This document shows, piece by piece, positions 18,581 to 28,419 of a stretch of DNA of 64,000 nucleotides (position 1 is the stretch's first letter; each line of letters begins with the position of its first letter). This DNA comes from Pseudomonas iranensis. GTDB taxonomy: Bacteria > Pseudomonadota > Gammaproteobacteria > Pseudomonadales > Pseudomonadaceae. A program made the position numbers and the translations under genes. The stretch covers positions 5,307,501 to 5,371,500 of the forward strand of contig NZ_CP077092.1 in the NCBI RefSeq assembly GCF_014268585.2. Direction: 5' to 3'. The notes beneath the pieces are model-generated. The model did no database searches, was not told the origin of the DNA, and saw nothing but the letters and a program-made list of their open reading frames with translations.

Positions 18581-19749
18581 CAGCCTTGCCAGCTCTTCAA
18601 GCCGCGCGCAATGCGCTCAACCGCTTCCTGCAAACGTGCGAGGTTCTGTGTGTAAGCGAAACGCACGTGATGGCCGGCCTGATAACGACCGAAATCCAGT
18701 CCCGGTGTGAAGGCAACGTGCTCGGTTTCGAGGAAATGTCGGCAGAACGCGAAGGCATCACCGCCGAAACGGCTGATATCGGCGTACAGATAAAACGCGC
18801 CTTCCGGCTCAACGGCGATGTTGAAACCGAGTTCACGCAGCGCCGGCAGGAGGAAGTCGCGACGGCGCGCAAACTCGGCGCGGCGCTCTTCGAGAATCGC
18901 GATGGTGGCTGGCTCGAAACAGGCCAGCGCCGCGTACTGCGCCATGCTCGGCGCACTGATGTAGAGGTTCTGCGCGAGTTTTTCCAGCTCGCTGACCGCC
19001 GCGTCCGGCGCGACCAGCCAGCCCAGGCGCCAACCGGTCATGCCGAAATACTTGGAGAAACTGTTGAGGACAAAAGCGCTGTCATCAACTTCCAGCACAC
19101 TGGCGGCATCAGTGCCGTAGGTCAGGCCGTGGTAGATCTCATCCACCACCAAGTGCCCGTGCCGTGCCTTGATCGCTGTGGATAATCCGCCCAGTTCATC
19201 GCGGGTCAGCAAAGTGCCCGTCGGGTTGGCCGGCGAAGCGACAAGGGCGCCGACACTGTCGTGATCCCAATGCCGCTCGACCAGATCCGGGGTCAGTTGG
19301 TAACGCACCTCCGGCCCGACCGGCACCAGTTGCGCCGCGCCTTCGACCAGCCGCAAGAAATGCCGATTGCACGGGTAGCCCGGGTCGGCGAGCAGCCAGT
19401 GTTTACCCGGATCGACCAACAGGGCACTGGCCAGCAACAGCGCGCCGGAGCCGCCCGGCGTGATCAGAATCCGCCGTGGGTCGATATTCAGGCCGTACCG
19501 CGATTGGTAGAAACCGGCGATCGCCTCGCGCAGTTCGGGAATGCCACGGGCGGCGGTGTAACGGGTCTTGCCGGCGCTCAACGCAGCTTGTCCGGCGCGG
19601 ATGATCGGCTCGGCGGTGGTGAAGTCCGGCTCGCCGATTTCCAGATGGATCACGTCGTGGCCTTCGGCCTGCAATTCATTGGCCCGCGCCAGCAGCGCCA
19701 TCACATGGAACGGTTCGATCGCACGACTGCGCGCACTGTAGGGGCCCAT
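18580..19749 (-). CDS. Class I/II pyridoxal-phosphate aminotransferase
   Basis: 389 residues of fold type I. The PLP Lys is in [16 protein letters not shown], with the Asn/Pro motif ASPANPTG and the Asp of VVDEIYHGL; the C-terminal Arg that binds the substrate carboxylate is in GHHVRFAYT. The substrate cannot be read from sequence; aspartate/aromatic-type enzymes look like this. ATG 19749 gives the normal N-terminus. The gene lies upstream of sfsA and diverges from dksA. Confidence 0.9.
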   Translation of the reverse strand: MGPYSARSRAIEPFHVMALLARANELQAEGHDVIHLEIGEPDFTTAEPIIRAGQAALSAGKTRYTAARGIPELREAIAGFYQSRYGLNIDPRRILITPGGSGALLLASALLVDPGKHWLLADPGYPCNRHFLRLVEGAAQLVPVGPEVRYQLTPDLVERHWDHDSVGALVASPANPTGTLLTRDELGGLSTAIKARHGHLVVDEIYHGLTYGTDAASVLEVDDSAFVLNSFSKYFGMTGWRLGWLVAPDAAVSELEKLAQNLYISAPSMAQYAALACFEPATIAILEERRAEFARRRDFLLPALRELGFNIAVEPEGAFYLYADISRFGGDAFAFCRHFLETEHVAFTPGLDFGRYQAGHHVRFAYTQNLARLQEAVERIARGLKSWQG

Positions 19750-20081
19750 TGGAATGCCTTTGACGGAAAAAAGAGACGATTCTACCTGTCTGCCGGAACG
19801 AGCGAGAACCCGTGAAGGTCACAGCCTCAAGAACGCTGGACTGTAACGATCTGAACGTACGCTCCAGGATTGACTAAAATCAGTGATTGAACAGGTCTCC
19901 CTTCCCACAGACACGGCTTGTCAGACATCTGCAAGCGCCACCCGCCGGGGGCTCGACATCCGGGAGTAGCGCAGGCTGATTTGATCTGGTAAGTTCGCCC
20001 GCTTGCAGCCGCAGGGCCGGCAGGTGTCGGTGATGGAGCAATCCTGCGCAATGGATTACAAGAGTAGAGGCGGTCTATTTC
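19750..20081. other. 332-base region between the aminotransferase and dksA
   Basis: No open frame with coding character and no REP element. It must hold the promoters of both divergent genes. A TTGACT at about 19869 is a -35 candidate for dksA, without a convincing -10. The long dksA leader ends with GAGGCGG about ten bases before its ATG. Confidence 0.5.
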
Positions 20082-20525
20082 ATGTCCACCCAAGCAAAGC
20101 AACAGCAGAAAGACACGATCAGCGGCTTCGAACCTTATGTTTCGAAGGCGGGTGAAGAGTACATGGGCGCTCCAATGCGCGCGCACTTCACCAAGATCCT
20201 GAACAAGTGGAAACTGGACTTGATGCAGGAAGTCGACCGCACGGTTGATCACATGAAAGACGAAGCGGCCAATTTCCCTGACCCGGCCGACCGTGCCAGC
20301 CAGGAAGAAGAGTTCGCCCTCGAACTGCGCGCCCGCGACCGCGAGCGCAAGCTGATCAAGAAAATCGACAAGACGCTGCAACTGATCGAAGACGAAGAGT
20401 ACGGCTGGTGCGAGTCCTGCGGCATCGAGATTGGCGTCAAGCGCCTCGAAGCCCGTCCGACAGCGGATCTGTGCATCGACTGCAAGACCCTGGCGGAAAT
20501 CAAGGAAAAGCAGGTCGGCAAGTAA
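20082..20525 (+). CDS. dksA: RNA polymerase-binding transcription factor DksA
   Basis: 147 residues. DksA inserts its coiled coil into the RNA polymerase secondary channel and, with ppGpp, adjusts rRNA, tRNA and biosynthetic promoters. The tip Asp residues are present (DPAD, Asp67 and Asp70), and the zinc finger is complete with four Cys (110, 113, 131, 134). It is therefore the zinc-dependent form, not the Cys-poor paralogue some pseudomonads also carry. It lies upstream of gluQ as in enterics. Confidence 0.98.
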   Translation: MSTQAKQQQKDTISGFEPYVSKAGEEYMGAPMRAHFTKILNKWKLDLMQEVDRTVDHMKDEAANFPDPADRASQEEEFALELRARDRERKLIKKIDKTLQLIEDEEYGWCESCGIEIGVKRLEARPTADLCIDCKTLAEIKEKQVGK

Positions 20526-20539
20526 TCTCGACCTGAACG

Positions 20540-20569
20540 AAAAACGGAGCGTGCGAACGCTCCGTTTTT
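20540..20569 (+). terminator. Rho-independent terminator after dksA
   Basis: ACGGAGCG and CGCTCCGT arms with a short loop, an A run before and TTTTT after, 14 bases past the dksA stop. It separates dksA from gluQ. Confidence 0.9.
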
Positions 20570-20605
20570 GTTTCTGTGTTTTGCCCGCGGAACCTGCTTC
20601 TGCCT

Positions 20606-20696
20606 CTGTGGGAGCGAGCCTGCTCGCGAAAGCGTCCCTTCAGACAGCTCATTATTGACTGACACAGCGCTTTCGCGAGCAGGCTCGCTCCCACAG
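20606..20696. repeat. REP pair (GGGAGCGAGCCTGCTCGCG family)
   Basis: Complete inverted pair: CTGTGGGAGCGAGCCTGCTC on the left and its complement on the right, about 90 bases end to end, between the dksA terminator and gluQ. Confidence 0.92.
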
Positions 20697-20736
20697 GGGT
20701 AACCTGCTTAAATTCTGAATAGCCTTTATCGCCTCC

Positions 20737-21630
20737 ATGACTGCCAAATCCCCCGCCTACATCGGCCGCTTCGCCCCCACCCCCAGTGGCCACCTGCACT
20801 TCGGTTCGCTGGTCGCTGCGTTGGCGTCTTACCTCGACGCCCGCTCCGTCGGTGGGCGCTGGCTGGTGCGCATGGAAGATCTCGATCCGCCGCGCGAAGA
20901 GCCCGGTGCACAAGCGGCGATTCTCAAGGCGCTGGAAAGCTACGGTTTCGAATGGGACGGCGAAATGGTCCGCCAAAGCGATCGACACGCGGCTTATGCC
21001 GAAGTGCTCGATAGCTTGTTCAATCATGGCCTGGCCTACGCCTGCACCTGCTCGCGCAAACAACTGGAGCCCTATCACGGGATTTATCCGGGGTTTTGCC
21101 GCAATGCCGGACATGAACAGCACGACGCCGCGATCCGCCTGCGCGTGCCGGAGCTGGAATACCACTTCATTGATCGCGTGCAGGGCGAATACCGCCAGCA
21201 CCTGGGCCGCGACGTAGGCGACTTCGTCATCCGTCGGCGCGATGGTCTCTACGCCTATCAACTCGCGGTGGTACTCGATGACGCCTGGCAAGGCATTACC
21301 GATATTGTGCGTGGCGCCGATCTGCTCGATTCGACGCCGCGTCAGCTGTACCTGCAAGAACTGCTCGGTCTGAAACAGCCGCGTTATCTGCACTTGCCGC
21401 TGATCACCCAGCCGGACGGCAACAAACTCGGCAAGTCCTACCGCTCGCCGCCGCTCGAAGCCGATCAGGCCACGCCGTTGCTGCTGCGGGCCTTGCGCGC
21501 GCTGGGGCAGAATCCCGGCACCGAACTGGCTCACGCTTCGCCGCGCGAACTGCTGGCCTGGGGCTGCGCGCACTGGGATGCCGAAAGGATCCCGCGCACA
21601 CTGACCCTGCCCGAAGCGCAACTGCAATGA
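20737..21630 (+). CDS. gluQ: Glutamyl-Q tRNA(Asp) synthetase
   Basis: 297 residues. Attaches glutamate to the queuosine base of tRNA-Asp. It is a truncated glutamyl-tRNA synthetase: the Rossmann core carries the HIGH-like GHLHFGSL and the KMSKS-like KLGKS, and the anticodon-binding domain is missing. The Cys pattern CTCS and the downstream Cys in GFCRNAG fit the zinc site. It lies between dksA and the cbr genes, whereas in enterics it abuts pcnB. Confidence 0.96.
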   Translation: MTAKSPAYIGRFAPTPSGHLHFGSLVAALASYLDARSVGGRWLVRMEDLDPPREEPGAQAAILKALESYGFEWDGEMVRQSDRHAAYAEVLDSLFNHGLAYACTCSRKQLEPYHGIYPGFCRNAGHEQHDAAIRLRVPELEYHFIDRVQGEYRQHLGRDVGDFVIRRRDGLYAYQLAVVLDDAWQGITDIVRGADLLDSTPRQLYLQELLGLKQPRYLHLPLITQPDGNKLGKSYRSPPLEADQATPLLLRALRALGQNPGTELAHASPRELLAWGCAHWDAERIPRTLTLPEAQLQ

Positions 21631-21707
21631 CGACACTTGCAGTCGCGCGCCCATCCGTTACCATCGCCGCACGTTTTCGGGCACGCGCATAAAAAAGAGA
21701 GGCCGGG

Positions 21708-21884
21708 ATGTACATCTATCGCTTGGTCCTGCTTCTGGTCGTCGGGATCTACCTGTTCTCCCCCGCCATCATGGATTGGTGGATCGACGCGACGGGCGCC
21801 TGGTATCGCCCTTATCTGCTCTGGCTGATCCTGATTGTCGTGACCTTCATCCTGCAGAGCCAAAAAGATGCCGATGAGCTTTAG
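21708..21884 (+). CDS. cbrX: Small membrane protein CbrX, overlapping cbrA
   Basis: 58 residues, mostly hydrophobic, with two predicted membrane spans (about 4-22 and 36-51) around a Trp-rich polar turn. Its 3' end overlaps the cbrA start by 17 bases, and GAGAGG lies before its ATG. A small gene in this position in P. putida has been named cbrX and described as coupled to cbrA translation (recalled). It has no known biochemical activity, so the coupling may be its main role. Confidence 0.85.
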   Translation: MYIYRLVLLLVVGIYLFSPAIMDWWIDATGAWYRPYLLWLILIVVTFILQSQKDADEL

Positions 21885-24822
21885 CCTGACCCAGATGATC
21901 CTGATCAGCGCCGCGTACCTGGCGGCGTTGTTCGGCGTTGCCTGGGTCAGCGAACGGGGCATGATCCCGCGCGCGATCATTCGCCACCCGTTGACCTACA
22001 CCCTGTCGCTGGGGGTTTACGCCAGTGCCTGGGCGTTCTACGGCACGGTGGGCCTGGCCTATCAGTACGGTTACGGCTTTCTGTCCAGTTATCTCGGCGT
22101 GTCCGGTGCATTCCTGCTGGCGCCGGTGCTGCTCTATCCGATCCTGAAGATCACCCGCACCTATCAACTGTCGTCGCTGGCCGATCTGTTTGCCTTCCGC
22201 TTTCGCAGTACCTGGGCCGGTGCGCTGACCACGATTTTCATGCTGATTGGCGTCTTGCCATTGCTTGCCTTGCAGATTCAGGCCGTGGCCGACTCGATCG
22301 GCATTCTCACCGGCGAACGTGTGCAGAGCCGCGTGGCGCTGGCGTTCTGTGCGCTGATCATTCTGTTCACGATTTTCTTCGGTTCCCGGCACATCGCCAC
22401 GCGCGAGAAACATGAAGGGCTGGTGTTCGCGATTGCCTTCGAATCAATCATCAAACTGATCGCTCTCGGCGGCGTTGGCCTGTACGCGCTGTATGGTGTG
22501 TTCGACGGCCCGCAACAGCTCGAACTGTGGCTGCTGCAAAACCAGACCGCCCTCGCCGCCCTGCACACGCCGTTGCAGGAAGGTCCGTGGCGCACGCTGC
22601 TGCTGGTGTTCTTTGCCTCGGCGATCGTGATGCCGCACATGTATCACATGACCTTTACGGAAAACCTCAACCCGCGCTCGCTGGTCAGCGCCAGTTGGGG
22701 CCTGCCGTTGTTTCTGCTGTTGATGAGTCTTGCCGTACCGCTGATTCTCTGGGCCGGGCTGAAACTCGGCGCCACCACCGACCCGGAATATTTCACCCTC
22801 GGCATCGGCATTGCCGCCAACAGCAAACCGCTGGCTTTGCTCGCCTATGTCGGTGGCCTGTCCGCCGCCAGTGGCCTGATCATCGTCACCACCCTGGCCC
22901 TGTCGGGCATGGCGCTGAACCATCTGGTGCTGCCGCTTTATCAACCGCCGGCCGAAGGCAATATCTACCGCTGGCTGAAATGGACCCGTCGGGCGCTGAT
23001 CGTGGCGATCATCATGGCCGGCTTCGGCTTCTACCTGATGCTCGGCGTCGAGCAGGATCTGGCCAACCTCGGCATCGTCGCGTTCGTGGCGACCCTGCAA
23101 TTTCTGCCCGGGGTGTTGTCGGTGTTGTACTGGCCCACCGCCAACCGCCGCGGCTTCATTGCCGGTCTGCTGGCGGGGATCACGGTCTGGGTGGTGACCA
23201 TGCTGCTGCCGCTGGTCGGCAATCTGCAGGGCTTCTATATCCCGCTGCTGAACATGATCTACGTGCTCGACGACACCAGTTGGCACATGGCGGCCATCGC
23301 CTCGCTGGCGGCCAACGTGCTGATGTTCACCCTGATCTCACTGTTCACCAACGCCAGCCCGGAAGAAGCCAGCGCCGCCGAAGCCTGTGCGGTGGATAAC
23401 GTGCGGCGCCCGCAACGCCGCGAACTGCACGCCGCCTCGCCGCAGGAATTCGCCACGCAACTGGCCAAACCGCTCGGCGCCAAGGCTGCGCAGAAAGAAG
23501 TCGAGCAAGCGCTGCGCGACTTGTATCTGCCCTTCGATGAACGCCGGCCGTATGCCTTGCGCCGGTTGCGCGACCGCATTGAGGCCAACCTGTCCGGCCT
23601 GATGGGCCCGAGCGTTGCGCAGGATATGGTGGAAACCTTCCTGCCCTATAAGGCTGGCGGCGAAAACTACGTCACCGAAGACATTCACTTCATTGAAAGC
23701 CGTCTCGAGGATTACCACTCGCGCCTCACCGGCCTGGCCGCCGAGCTCGATGCCCTGCGCCGCTACCACCGCCAGACCTTGCAGGAACTGCCGATGGGCG
23801 TCTGCTCGCTGGCCAAGGATCAGGAGATCCTGATGTGGAACAAGGCGATGGAAGAGCTGACCGGCATCGCCGCACAGCGAGTGGTCGGTTCTCGCTTGAG
23901 CACCATCGCCAACCCGTGGAAAGAACTGCTGCAAGGCTTTATCAACCTGCCCGACGAGCATTTGCACAAACAGCATCTGGCCCTCGATGGTCAGACCCGC
24001 TGGCTGAATCTGCACAAAGCGGCAATCGACGAGCCGTTGGCCCCGGGTAACAGTGGCCTGGTGTTACTGGTCGAGGATCTGACCGAAACGCAGATGCTCG
24101 AAGATAAACTGGTGCATTCCGAACGGCTGGCCAGCATCGGTCGACTCGCAGCGGGTGTGGCCCACGAAATCGGCAACCCGATCACCGGCATCGCCTGCCT
24201 GGCGCAGAACCTGCGCGAAGAGCGCGAAGACGACGGCGAGCTGACGGAAATCAGTGGGCAGATTCTCGAGCAGACCAAACGCGTCTCGCGCATTGTCCAG
24301 TCGCTGATGAGCTTCGCCCATGCCGGCAGCCATCAGCACAACGACGAACCGGTGTGTCTGGCCGAAGTCGCGCAGGACGCCATTGGCCTGCTGGCGCTGA
24401 ACCGGCGCAACTTCGAAGTGCAGTTCTACAACCTGTGTGATCCCGACCATTGGGTCGAAGGCGATCCGCAACGGCTTGCCCAGGTGCTGATCAATCTGCT
24501 CTCCAACGCCCGCGACGCCTCGCCGCCGCACAGTGCGGTACGGGTCAAGAGCGAAGCCGGCGAACACACGGTCGATCTGATCGTCGAAGACGAAGGCAGT
24601 GGCATTCCGTCGAGCATCATGGACCGATTGTTCGAACCTTTCTTCACCACCAAGGATCCTGGTGAAGGCACCGGTCTGGGCCTTGCACTGGTCTATTCCA
24701 TCGTTGAAGAGCATTATGGACAAATCACCATCGACAGCCCGGCTGATGTACAAAGCCAACGCGGCACCCGTATCCGGGTGACCTTACCGCGTCATGTCGA
24801 AGCGACGTCCGCTGTGAACTGA
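21868..24822 (+). CDS. cbrA: Sensor histidine kinase CbrA with SLC5-type transporter domain
   Basis: 984 residues. The first half is a sodium-solute-symporter domain with about 13 membrane spans, to about residue 500. It is followed by a linker, a PAS domain (about 630-740), the DHp helix with phospho-acceptor His766 ([19 protein letters not shown]) and an HATPase domain ([17 protein letters not shown]). It controls carbon/nitrogen use with CbrB; histidine transport by the N-terminal domain is reported in P. putida and P. fluorescens. The start overlaps cbrX; an ATG two codons later is possible. Confidence 0.96.
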   Translation: MPMSFSLTQMILISAAYLAALFGVAWVSERGMIPRAIIRHPLTYTLSLGVYASAWAFYGTVGLAYQYGYGFLSSYLGVSGAFLLAPVLLYPILKITRTYQLSSLADLFAFRFRSTWAGALTTIFMLIGVLPLLALQIQAVADSIGILTGERVQSRVALAFCALIILFTIFFGSRHIATREKHEGLVFAIAFESIIKLIALGGVGLYALYGVFDGPQQLELWLLQNQTALAALHTPLQEGPWRTLLLVFFASAIVMPHMYHMTFTENLNPRSLVSASWGLPLFLLLMSLAVPLILWAGLKLGATTDPEYFTLGIGIAANSKPLALLAYVGGLSAASGLIIVTTLALSGMALNHLVLPLYQPPAEGNIYRWLKWTRRALIVAIIMAGFGFYLMLGVEQDLANLGIVAFVATLQFLPGVLSVLYWPTANRRGFIAGLLAGITVWVVTMLLPLVGNLQGFYIPLLNMIYVLDDTSWHMAAIASLAANVLMFTLISLFTNASPEEASAAEACAVDNVRRPQRRELHAASPQEFATQLAKPLGAKAAQKEVEQALRDLYLPFDERRPYALRRLRDRIEANLSGLMGPSVAQDMVETFLPYKAGGENYVTEDIHFIESRLEDYHSRLTGLAAELDALRRYHRQTLQELPMGVCSLAKDQEILMWNKAMEELTGIAAQRVVGSRLSTIANPWKELLQGFINLPDEHLHKQHLALDGQTRWLNLHKAAIDEPLAPGNSGLVLLVEDLTETQMLEDKLVHSERLASIGRLAAGVAHEIGNPITGIACLAQNLREEREDDGELTEISGQILEQTKRVSRIVQSLMSFAHAGSHQHNDEPVCLAEVAQDAIGLLALNRRNFEVQFYNLCDPDHWVEGDPQRLAQVLINLLSNARDASPPHSAVRVKSEAGEHTVDLIVEDEGSGIPSSIMDRLFEPFFTTKDPGEGTGLGLALVYSIVEEHYGQITIDSPADVQSQRGTRIRVTLPRHVEATSAVN

Positions 24823-24844
24823 GACCGTCGAGAGTATCGAATCA

Positions 24845-26281
24845 ATGCCGCACATTTTGATCGTCGAAGACGAAACCATTATCCGCTCCGCCTTGCGCCG
24901 CCTGCTGGAACGCAACCAGTACCAGGTCAGCGAAGCCGGATCAGTGCAGGAAGCACAAGAACGCTTCACCATTCCTACGTTCGATCTGATCGTCAGCGAC
25001 CTGCGCCTGCCGGGCGCTCCGGGCACCGAGCTGATCAAGCTCGGGCAAGGCACACCGGTGCTGATCATGACCAGTTACGCCAGCCTGCGCTCGGCGGTCG
25101 ACTCGATGAAAATGGGCGCGGTCGATTACATCGCCAAGCCGTTCGACCACGATGAAATGCTCCAGGCGGTTGCGCGGATCCTGCGCGATCGCCAGTCGGC
25201 GCCGGCTGCCGGCGAAGCCACGGCGAGCAAGCCTGCCGCCGGCAATGGCAAAGCCGCTGTGGATAACAGCAATGGTGAAATTGGCATCATCGGCTCCTGC
25301 CCACCGATGCAGGACCTGTACAGCAAGATCCGCAAAGTCGCGCCAACCGATTCCAACGTGTTGATTCAGGGTGAGTCCGGTACCGGTAAAGAACTGGTGG
25401 CCCGTGCCCTGCACAATCTGTCGAAACGCGCCAAGGCGCCAATGATTTCGGTGAACTGTGCGGCGATTCCGGAAAGCCTGATCGAGTCCGAACTGTTCGG
25501 CCACGAGAAAGGCGCGTTCACCGGCGCCAGCGCCGGTCGCGCTGGTCTGGTCGAAGCGGCGGACGGCGGCACCTTGTTCCTCGATGAGATCGGCGAACTG
25601 CCCCTCGAAGCCCAGGCTCGCTTGCTGCGGGTTCTGCAGGAAGGCGAAATTCGCCGCGTAGGTTCGGTGCAGTCACAGAAAGTCGATGTGCGCCTGATCG
25701 CTGCAACTCACCGCGATCTGAAGAGCCTGGCGAAAATCGGTCAGTTCCGTGAAGACCTTTATTACCGTCTGCACGTGATTGCTCTGAAGCTGCCGCCGCT
25801 GCGCGAGCGTGGCGCCGACGTCAACGAAATCGCCAATGCCTTCCTCGCTCGCCAGAGCGCGCGGATCAATCGCACCGACCTGAAATTCGCCGCCGATGCC
25901 GAACAGGCGATCCGGCACTATTCCTGGCCGGGTAACGTGCGTGAGCTGGAAAACGCTGTCGAGCGCGCGGTGATTCTCAGCGAAAGCCCGGAGATCTCGG
26001 CCGACCTGCTGGGCATCGACATCGAGCTGAGCGATCTCGAAGACGACGAGTTCATCGGTCTGCCGCCGCAAACCGGCGGTAACGCCAGCAACAGCAGCCA
26101 TGAGCCGACCGAGGATCTGTCGCTGGAGGATTACTTCCAGCACTTCGTCCTCGAGCATCAGGACCACATGACCGAGACCGAACTGGCACGCAAACTGGGC
26201 GTCAGCCGCAAATGCCTGTGGGAACGCCGCCAGCGTCTGGGCATTCCACGGCGCAAGACCGGAGTCGCCAGCGAGAGCTGA
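24845..26281 (+). CDS. cbrB: Sigma54-dependent response regulator CbrB
   Basis: 478 residues. Receiver domain with phospho-acceptor Asp52 ([10 protein letters not shown]), then an AAA+ sigma54-activation domain with Walker A GESGTGKE, the sigma54-contact loop GAFTGA and the arginine-finger region. A Fis-type helix-turn-helix closes the protein ([20 protein letters not shown]). It follows cbrA by 22 bases. Its best-known target is crcZ, immediately downstream; matching palindromes and a -24/-12 promoter are there. Confidence 0.96.
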   Translation: MPHILIVEDETIIRSALRRLLERNQYQVSEAGSVQEAQERFTIPTFDLIVSDLRLPGAPGTELIKLGQGTPVLIMTSYASLRSAVDSMKMGAVDYIAKPFDHDEMLQAVARILRDRQSAPAAGEATASKPAAGNGKAAVDNSNGEIGIIGSCPPMQDLYSKIRKVAPTDSNVLIQGESGTGKELVARALHNLSKRAKAPMISVNCAAIPESLIESELFGHEKGAFTGASAGRAGLVEAADGGTLFLDEIGELPLEAQARLLRVLQEGEIRRVGSVQSQKVDVRLIAATHRDLKSLAKIGQFREDLYYRLHVIALKLPPLRERGADVNEIANAFLARQSARINRTDLKFAADAEQAIRHYSWPGNVRELENAVERAVILSESPEISADLLGIDIELSDLEDDEFIGLPPQTGGNASNSSHEPTEDLSLEDYFQHFVLEHQDHMTETELARKLGVSRKCLWERRQRLGIPRRKTGVASES

Positions 26282-26283
26282 GC

Positions 26284-26375
26284 GTTACCCACCGCGTGCG
26301 CGGGTAACGCATGACAATGTGAAAAAACTGTTACCGCAGTCGATTCACGTAACAGAAGCCGGGGTTATCGGTAAC
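26284..26375 (+). promoter_or_regulatory. Three candidate CbrB-binding palindromes upstream of crcZ
   Basis: Three GTTAC/GTAAC inverted repeats lie in a row. The first is at 26284-26308 (GTTACCC, 11 bases, GGGTAAC). The second is at 26328-26355 (CTGTTAC, 14 bases, GTAACAG). The third is the weaker GTTATCGGTAAC at 26364-26375. They lie 80-170 bases upstream of the sigma54 promoter, the right distance for an enhancer-binding protein. Assignment to CbrB rests on location and the recalled CbrB site shape. Confidence 0.7.
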
Positions 26376-26393
26376 GAAACCCCGGCTTTTTTT
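26357..26393 (+). terminator. Rho-independent terminator of cbrB
   Basis: AGCCGGGGTT and AACCCCGGCT arms around an 11-base loop, then TTTTTTT. The third GTTAT/GTAAC repeat lies within its loop. Confidence 0.9.
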
Positions 26394-26451
26394 CGCCCCT
26401 GCAAAACGGTTATATCGACCTAACCCCTTGTTTTACTGGGCTTGGCAAAAG

Positions 26452-26468
26452 TTGGCACGCACCCTGCT
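26452..26468 (+). promoter_or_regulatory. Sigma54 (-24/-12) promoter of crcZ
   Basis: TTGGCACGCACCCTGCT: GG at 26454-26455 and GC at 26466-26467 are exactly ten bases apart, with a full TTGGCAC. The predicted transcription start is about 26479. Confidence 0.92.
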
Positions 26469-26478
26469 ATATGTTTGG

Positions 26479-26850
26479 TACAAGAACAATAACAAGCAAT
26501 GCACAAGACAATAAAAATAAGACGAATCGACTCACGCACAATAAAAACAAGACGGCGAGAGGCGCAGCTAACTGATTCTTTTGGAGAGGCGTTGTATTTG
26601 GGGCTTGCCCCACGACCAGGCCGAGAACAACAAAAACTGTCCTAAGACAGAGCCTGTACTGGTTGGATCGACAGATCACTGCAATTCAGCGACCAAAGCA
26701 ATCCGTTTGCTCTTGGCTCCCGATTGGGAGGGTCACGAAGGAAACACTTCGTGGCGAGGGCACTCAACAAAAACAAGAAGCCCGAATCAATAATAAAAAG
26801 AGCACGCAACTACTTCTTGGGGAGCTTCGGCTCCCCTTGTAGTTTCTCCC
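26479..26850 (+). ncRNA. crcZ: CrcZ small RNA (Hfq/Crc-sequestering, catabolite repression)
   Basis: About 370 nt between cbrB and pcnB, the known place of crcZ, with no coding frame of merit. It has at least six A-rich, CA-type motifs of the kind bound by Hfq with Crc: near 26480, 26508, 26537, 26626, 26765 and 26785. It ends in a strong hairpin (GGGGAGC, TTCG, GCTCCCC, extended by AACTAC/GTAGTT) at 26808-26844. CrcZ rises on poor carbon sources and frees target mRNAs from Hfq/Crc. Ends are predicted, not mapped. Confidence 0.92.
26808..26848 (+). terminator. Terminator hairpin of crcZ
   Basis: Stem GGGGAGC/GCTCCCC with a TTCG tetraloop, continued by AACTAC and GTAGTT, and followed by a short pyrimidine-rich tail. 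The U run is weak. Confidence 0.75.
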
Positions 26851-27015
26851 TTCCGTGAAATCCCCCTGCTTTCCCTCCTTCGACCCTTGCAGCTTGCGGC
26901 TTGCAGCTCATATCTGCTGCGTCCTACACCATCCCCCGACTAAATGCTAGAATCTGCGCCCATCATGCGGTCATTCATTTGGTATGGCCGAACATTCCTT
27001 CAAACAGTGCATCCC

Positions 27016-28416
27016 ATGCTGAAGAAGCTGTTCCAGTCATTCCGAACTCCCGTGCGTCGTACGCAACACATCCGCAGTACCCCTGAAGTGCTCAACAGCG
27101 GCCAACATTCGCTGCAGAAAACGCAGTTCAGCCGCTATGCGGTGAATATCGTCGAACGCCTGCAAGGTGCCGGTTACCAGGCTTATCTGGTCGGTGGTTG
27201 CGTGCGTGACATGCTGCTGGGCATCACGCCCAAGGACTTCGACGTCGCCACCAGCGCCACCCCCGAGCAGGTGCGTGCCGAATTCCGCAATGCGCGGATC
27301 ATCGGCCGCCGGTTCAAGCTGGTGCACATCCATTTCGGTCGCGAAATCATTGAAGTCGCGACCTTCCGCGCCAATCACCCGGTCAACGAAGACGACGAAG
27401 ACAGCAACCAGTCTTCGCGCAACGAGAGCGGGCGCATTCTGCGCGACAACGTCTACGGCACCCTGGAAGAAGACGCGCAACGTCGCGACTTCACCATCAA
27501 CGCCCTGTATTACGATCCGGTCAGTGAGCGCATTCTCGATTACGCCAATGGCGTGCACGACATCCGCAATCACCTGATCCGCCTGATCGGCGACCCCAAG
27601 CAGCGTTACCAGGAAGACCCGGTGCGCATGCTGCGGGCCGTGCGTTTCGCCGCCAAGCTCAACTTCGGCATCGAGAAGCACACCGTGCAGCCTATCCGCG
27701 AACTGGCGCCGATGCTGCGCGAGATACCGTCGGCGCGGCTGTTCGAAGAAGTGCTCAAGCTGTTCCTCTCCGGCCACGGCGCGATCACCTTCGAAATGCT
27801 GGTCGATCTGCAACTGTTCGCCCCGCTGTTCCCGGCCAGTGCCGAGGCGCTGGAATACAACCCGGAATACACGCACACGCTGATCAGCGAAGCGCTGACC
27901 AACACCGACCTGCGCATCAAGCAGAACAAACCGGTAACCCCGGCGTTCCTCTTTGCCGCCCTGCTCTGGCCTGCGCTGCCGGCGCGAGTGTTGCGTCTGC
28001 AGGAACGTGGCATGCCGCCGATTCCGGCGATGCAGGAAGCGGCTCATGAGCTGATCGCCGAACAGTGCCAGCGCATCGCGATTCCGAAGCGCTTCACCAT
28101 GCCGATCCGCGAAATCTGGGACATGCAGGAACGCCTGCCACGGCGCAGTGGCAAACGCGCCGATCTGTTGCTGGACAACCCGCGCTTCCGTGCCGGTTAC
28201 GATTTCCTCCTGCTGCGTGAAAGCGCCGGCGAGGAGACCGATGGCCTCGGCGAGTGGTGGACCGATTATCAGGACGCCAATGACAGCGAGCGTCGCGACA
28301 TGATCCGCGACCTCAGCGGCAAGGGCGACGATGCCAGCGGCGCACCGCGCAAACGTCGCCGCAGCGGCGGTTCCAAGCGCAAGCGCGCCGGTGCTTCGAG
28401 CGCGACGGGCGAGTAA
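27016..28416 (+). CDS. pcnB: Poly(A) polymerase I
   Basis: 466 residues. Adds poly(A) tails that speed RNA decay. The nucleotidyltransferase motif is LVGGCVRDMLLG (about residue 58), followed by the catalytic DFD (Asp74, Asp76); the RNA-binding neck/body follows, with a basic, Arg/Lys-rich C-terminal tail. The start is uncertain: ATG 27016 gives the usual N-terminus MLKKLFQSF, but no clear ribosome-binding site is seen. ATG 26968 is an alternative. A TAGAAT at 26948-26953 may be the -10 element. Confidence 0.92.
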   Translation: MLKKLFQSFRTPVRRTQHIRSTPEVLNSGQHSLQKTQFSRYAVNIVERLQGAGYQAYLVGGCVRDMLLGITPKDFDVATSATPEQVRAEFRNARIIGRRFKLVHIHFGREIIEVATFRANHPVNEDDEDSNQSSRNESGRILRDNVYGTLEEDAQRRDFTINALYYDPVSERILDYANGVHDIRNHLIRLIGDPKQRYQEDPVRMLRAVRFAAKLNFGIEKHTVQPIRELAPMLREIPSARLFEEVLKLFLSGHGAITFEMLVDLQLFAPLFPASAEALEYNPEYTHTLISEALTNTDLRIKQNKPVTPAFLFAALLWPALPARVLRLQERGMPPIPAMQEAAHELIAEQCQRIAIPKRFTMPIREIWDMQERLPRRSGKRADLLLDNPRFRAGYDFLLLRESAGEETDGLGEWWTDYQDANDSERRDMIRDLSGKGDDASGAPRKRRRSGGSKRKRAGASSATGE

Positions 28417-28419
28417 GCG

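Noticed and set aside
26467..26793. Short frames inside crcZ as small proteins
   Set aside because: Frames of about 70 codons in both directions lack ribosome sites and coincide with a well-supported non-coding RNA.
26888..26912. CTTGCAGCTTGCGGCTTGCAGC imperfect repeat before pcnB as a CRISPR-like unit
   Set aside because: Only a few short tandem steps with no spacers. Such strings occur in Pseudomonas intergenic DNA.
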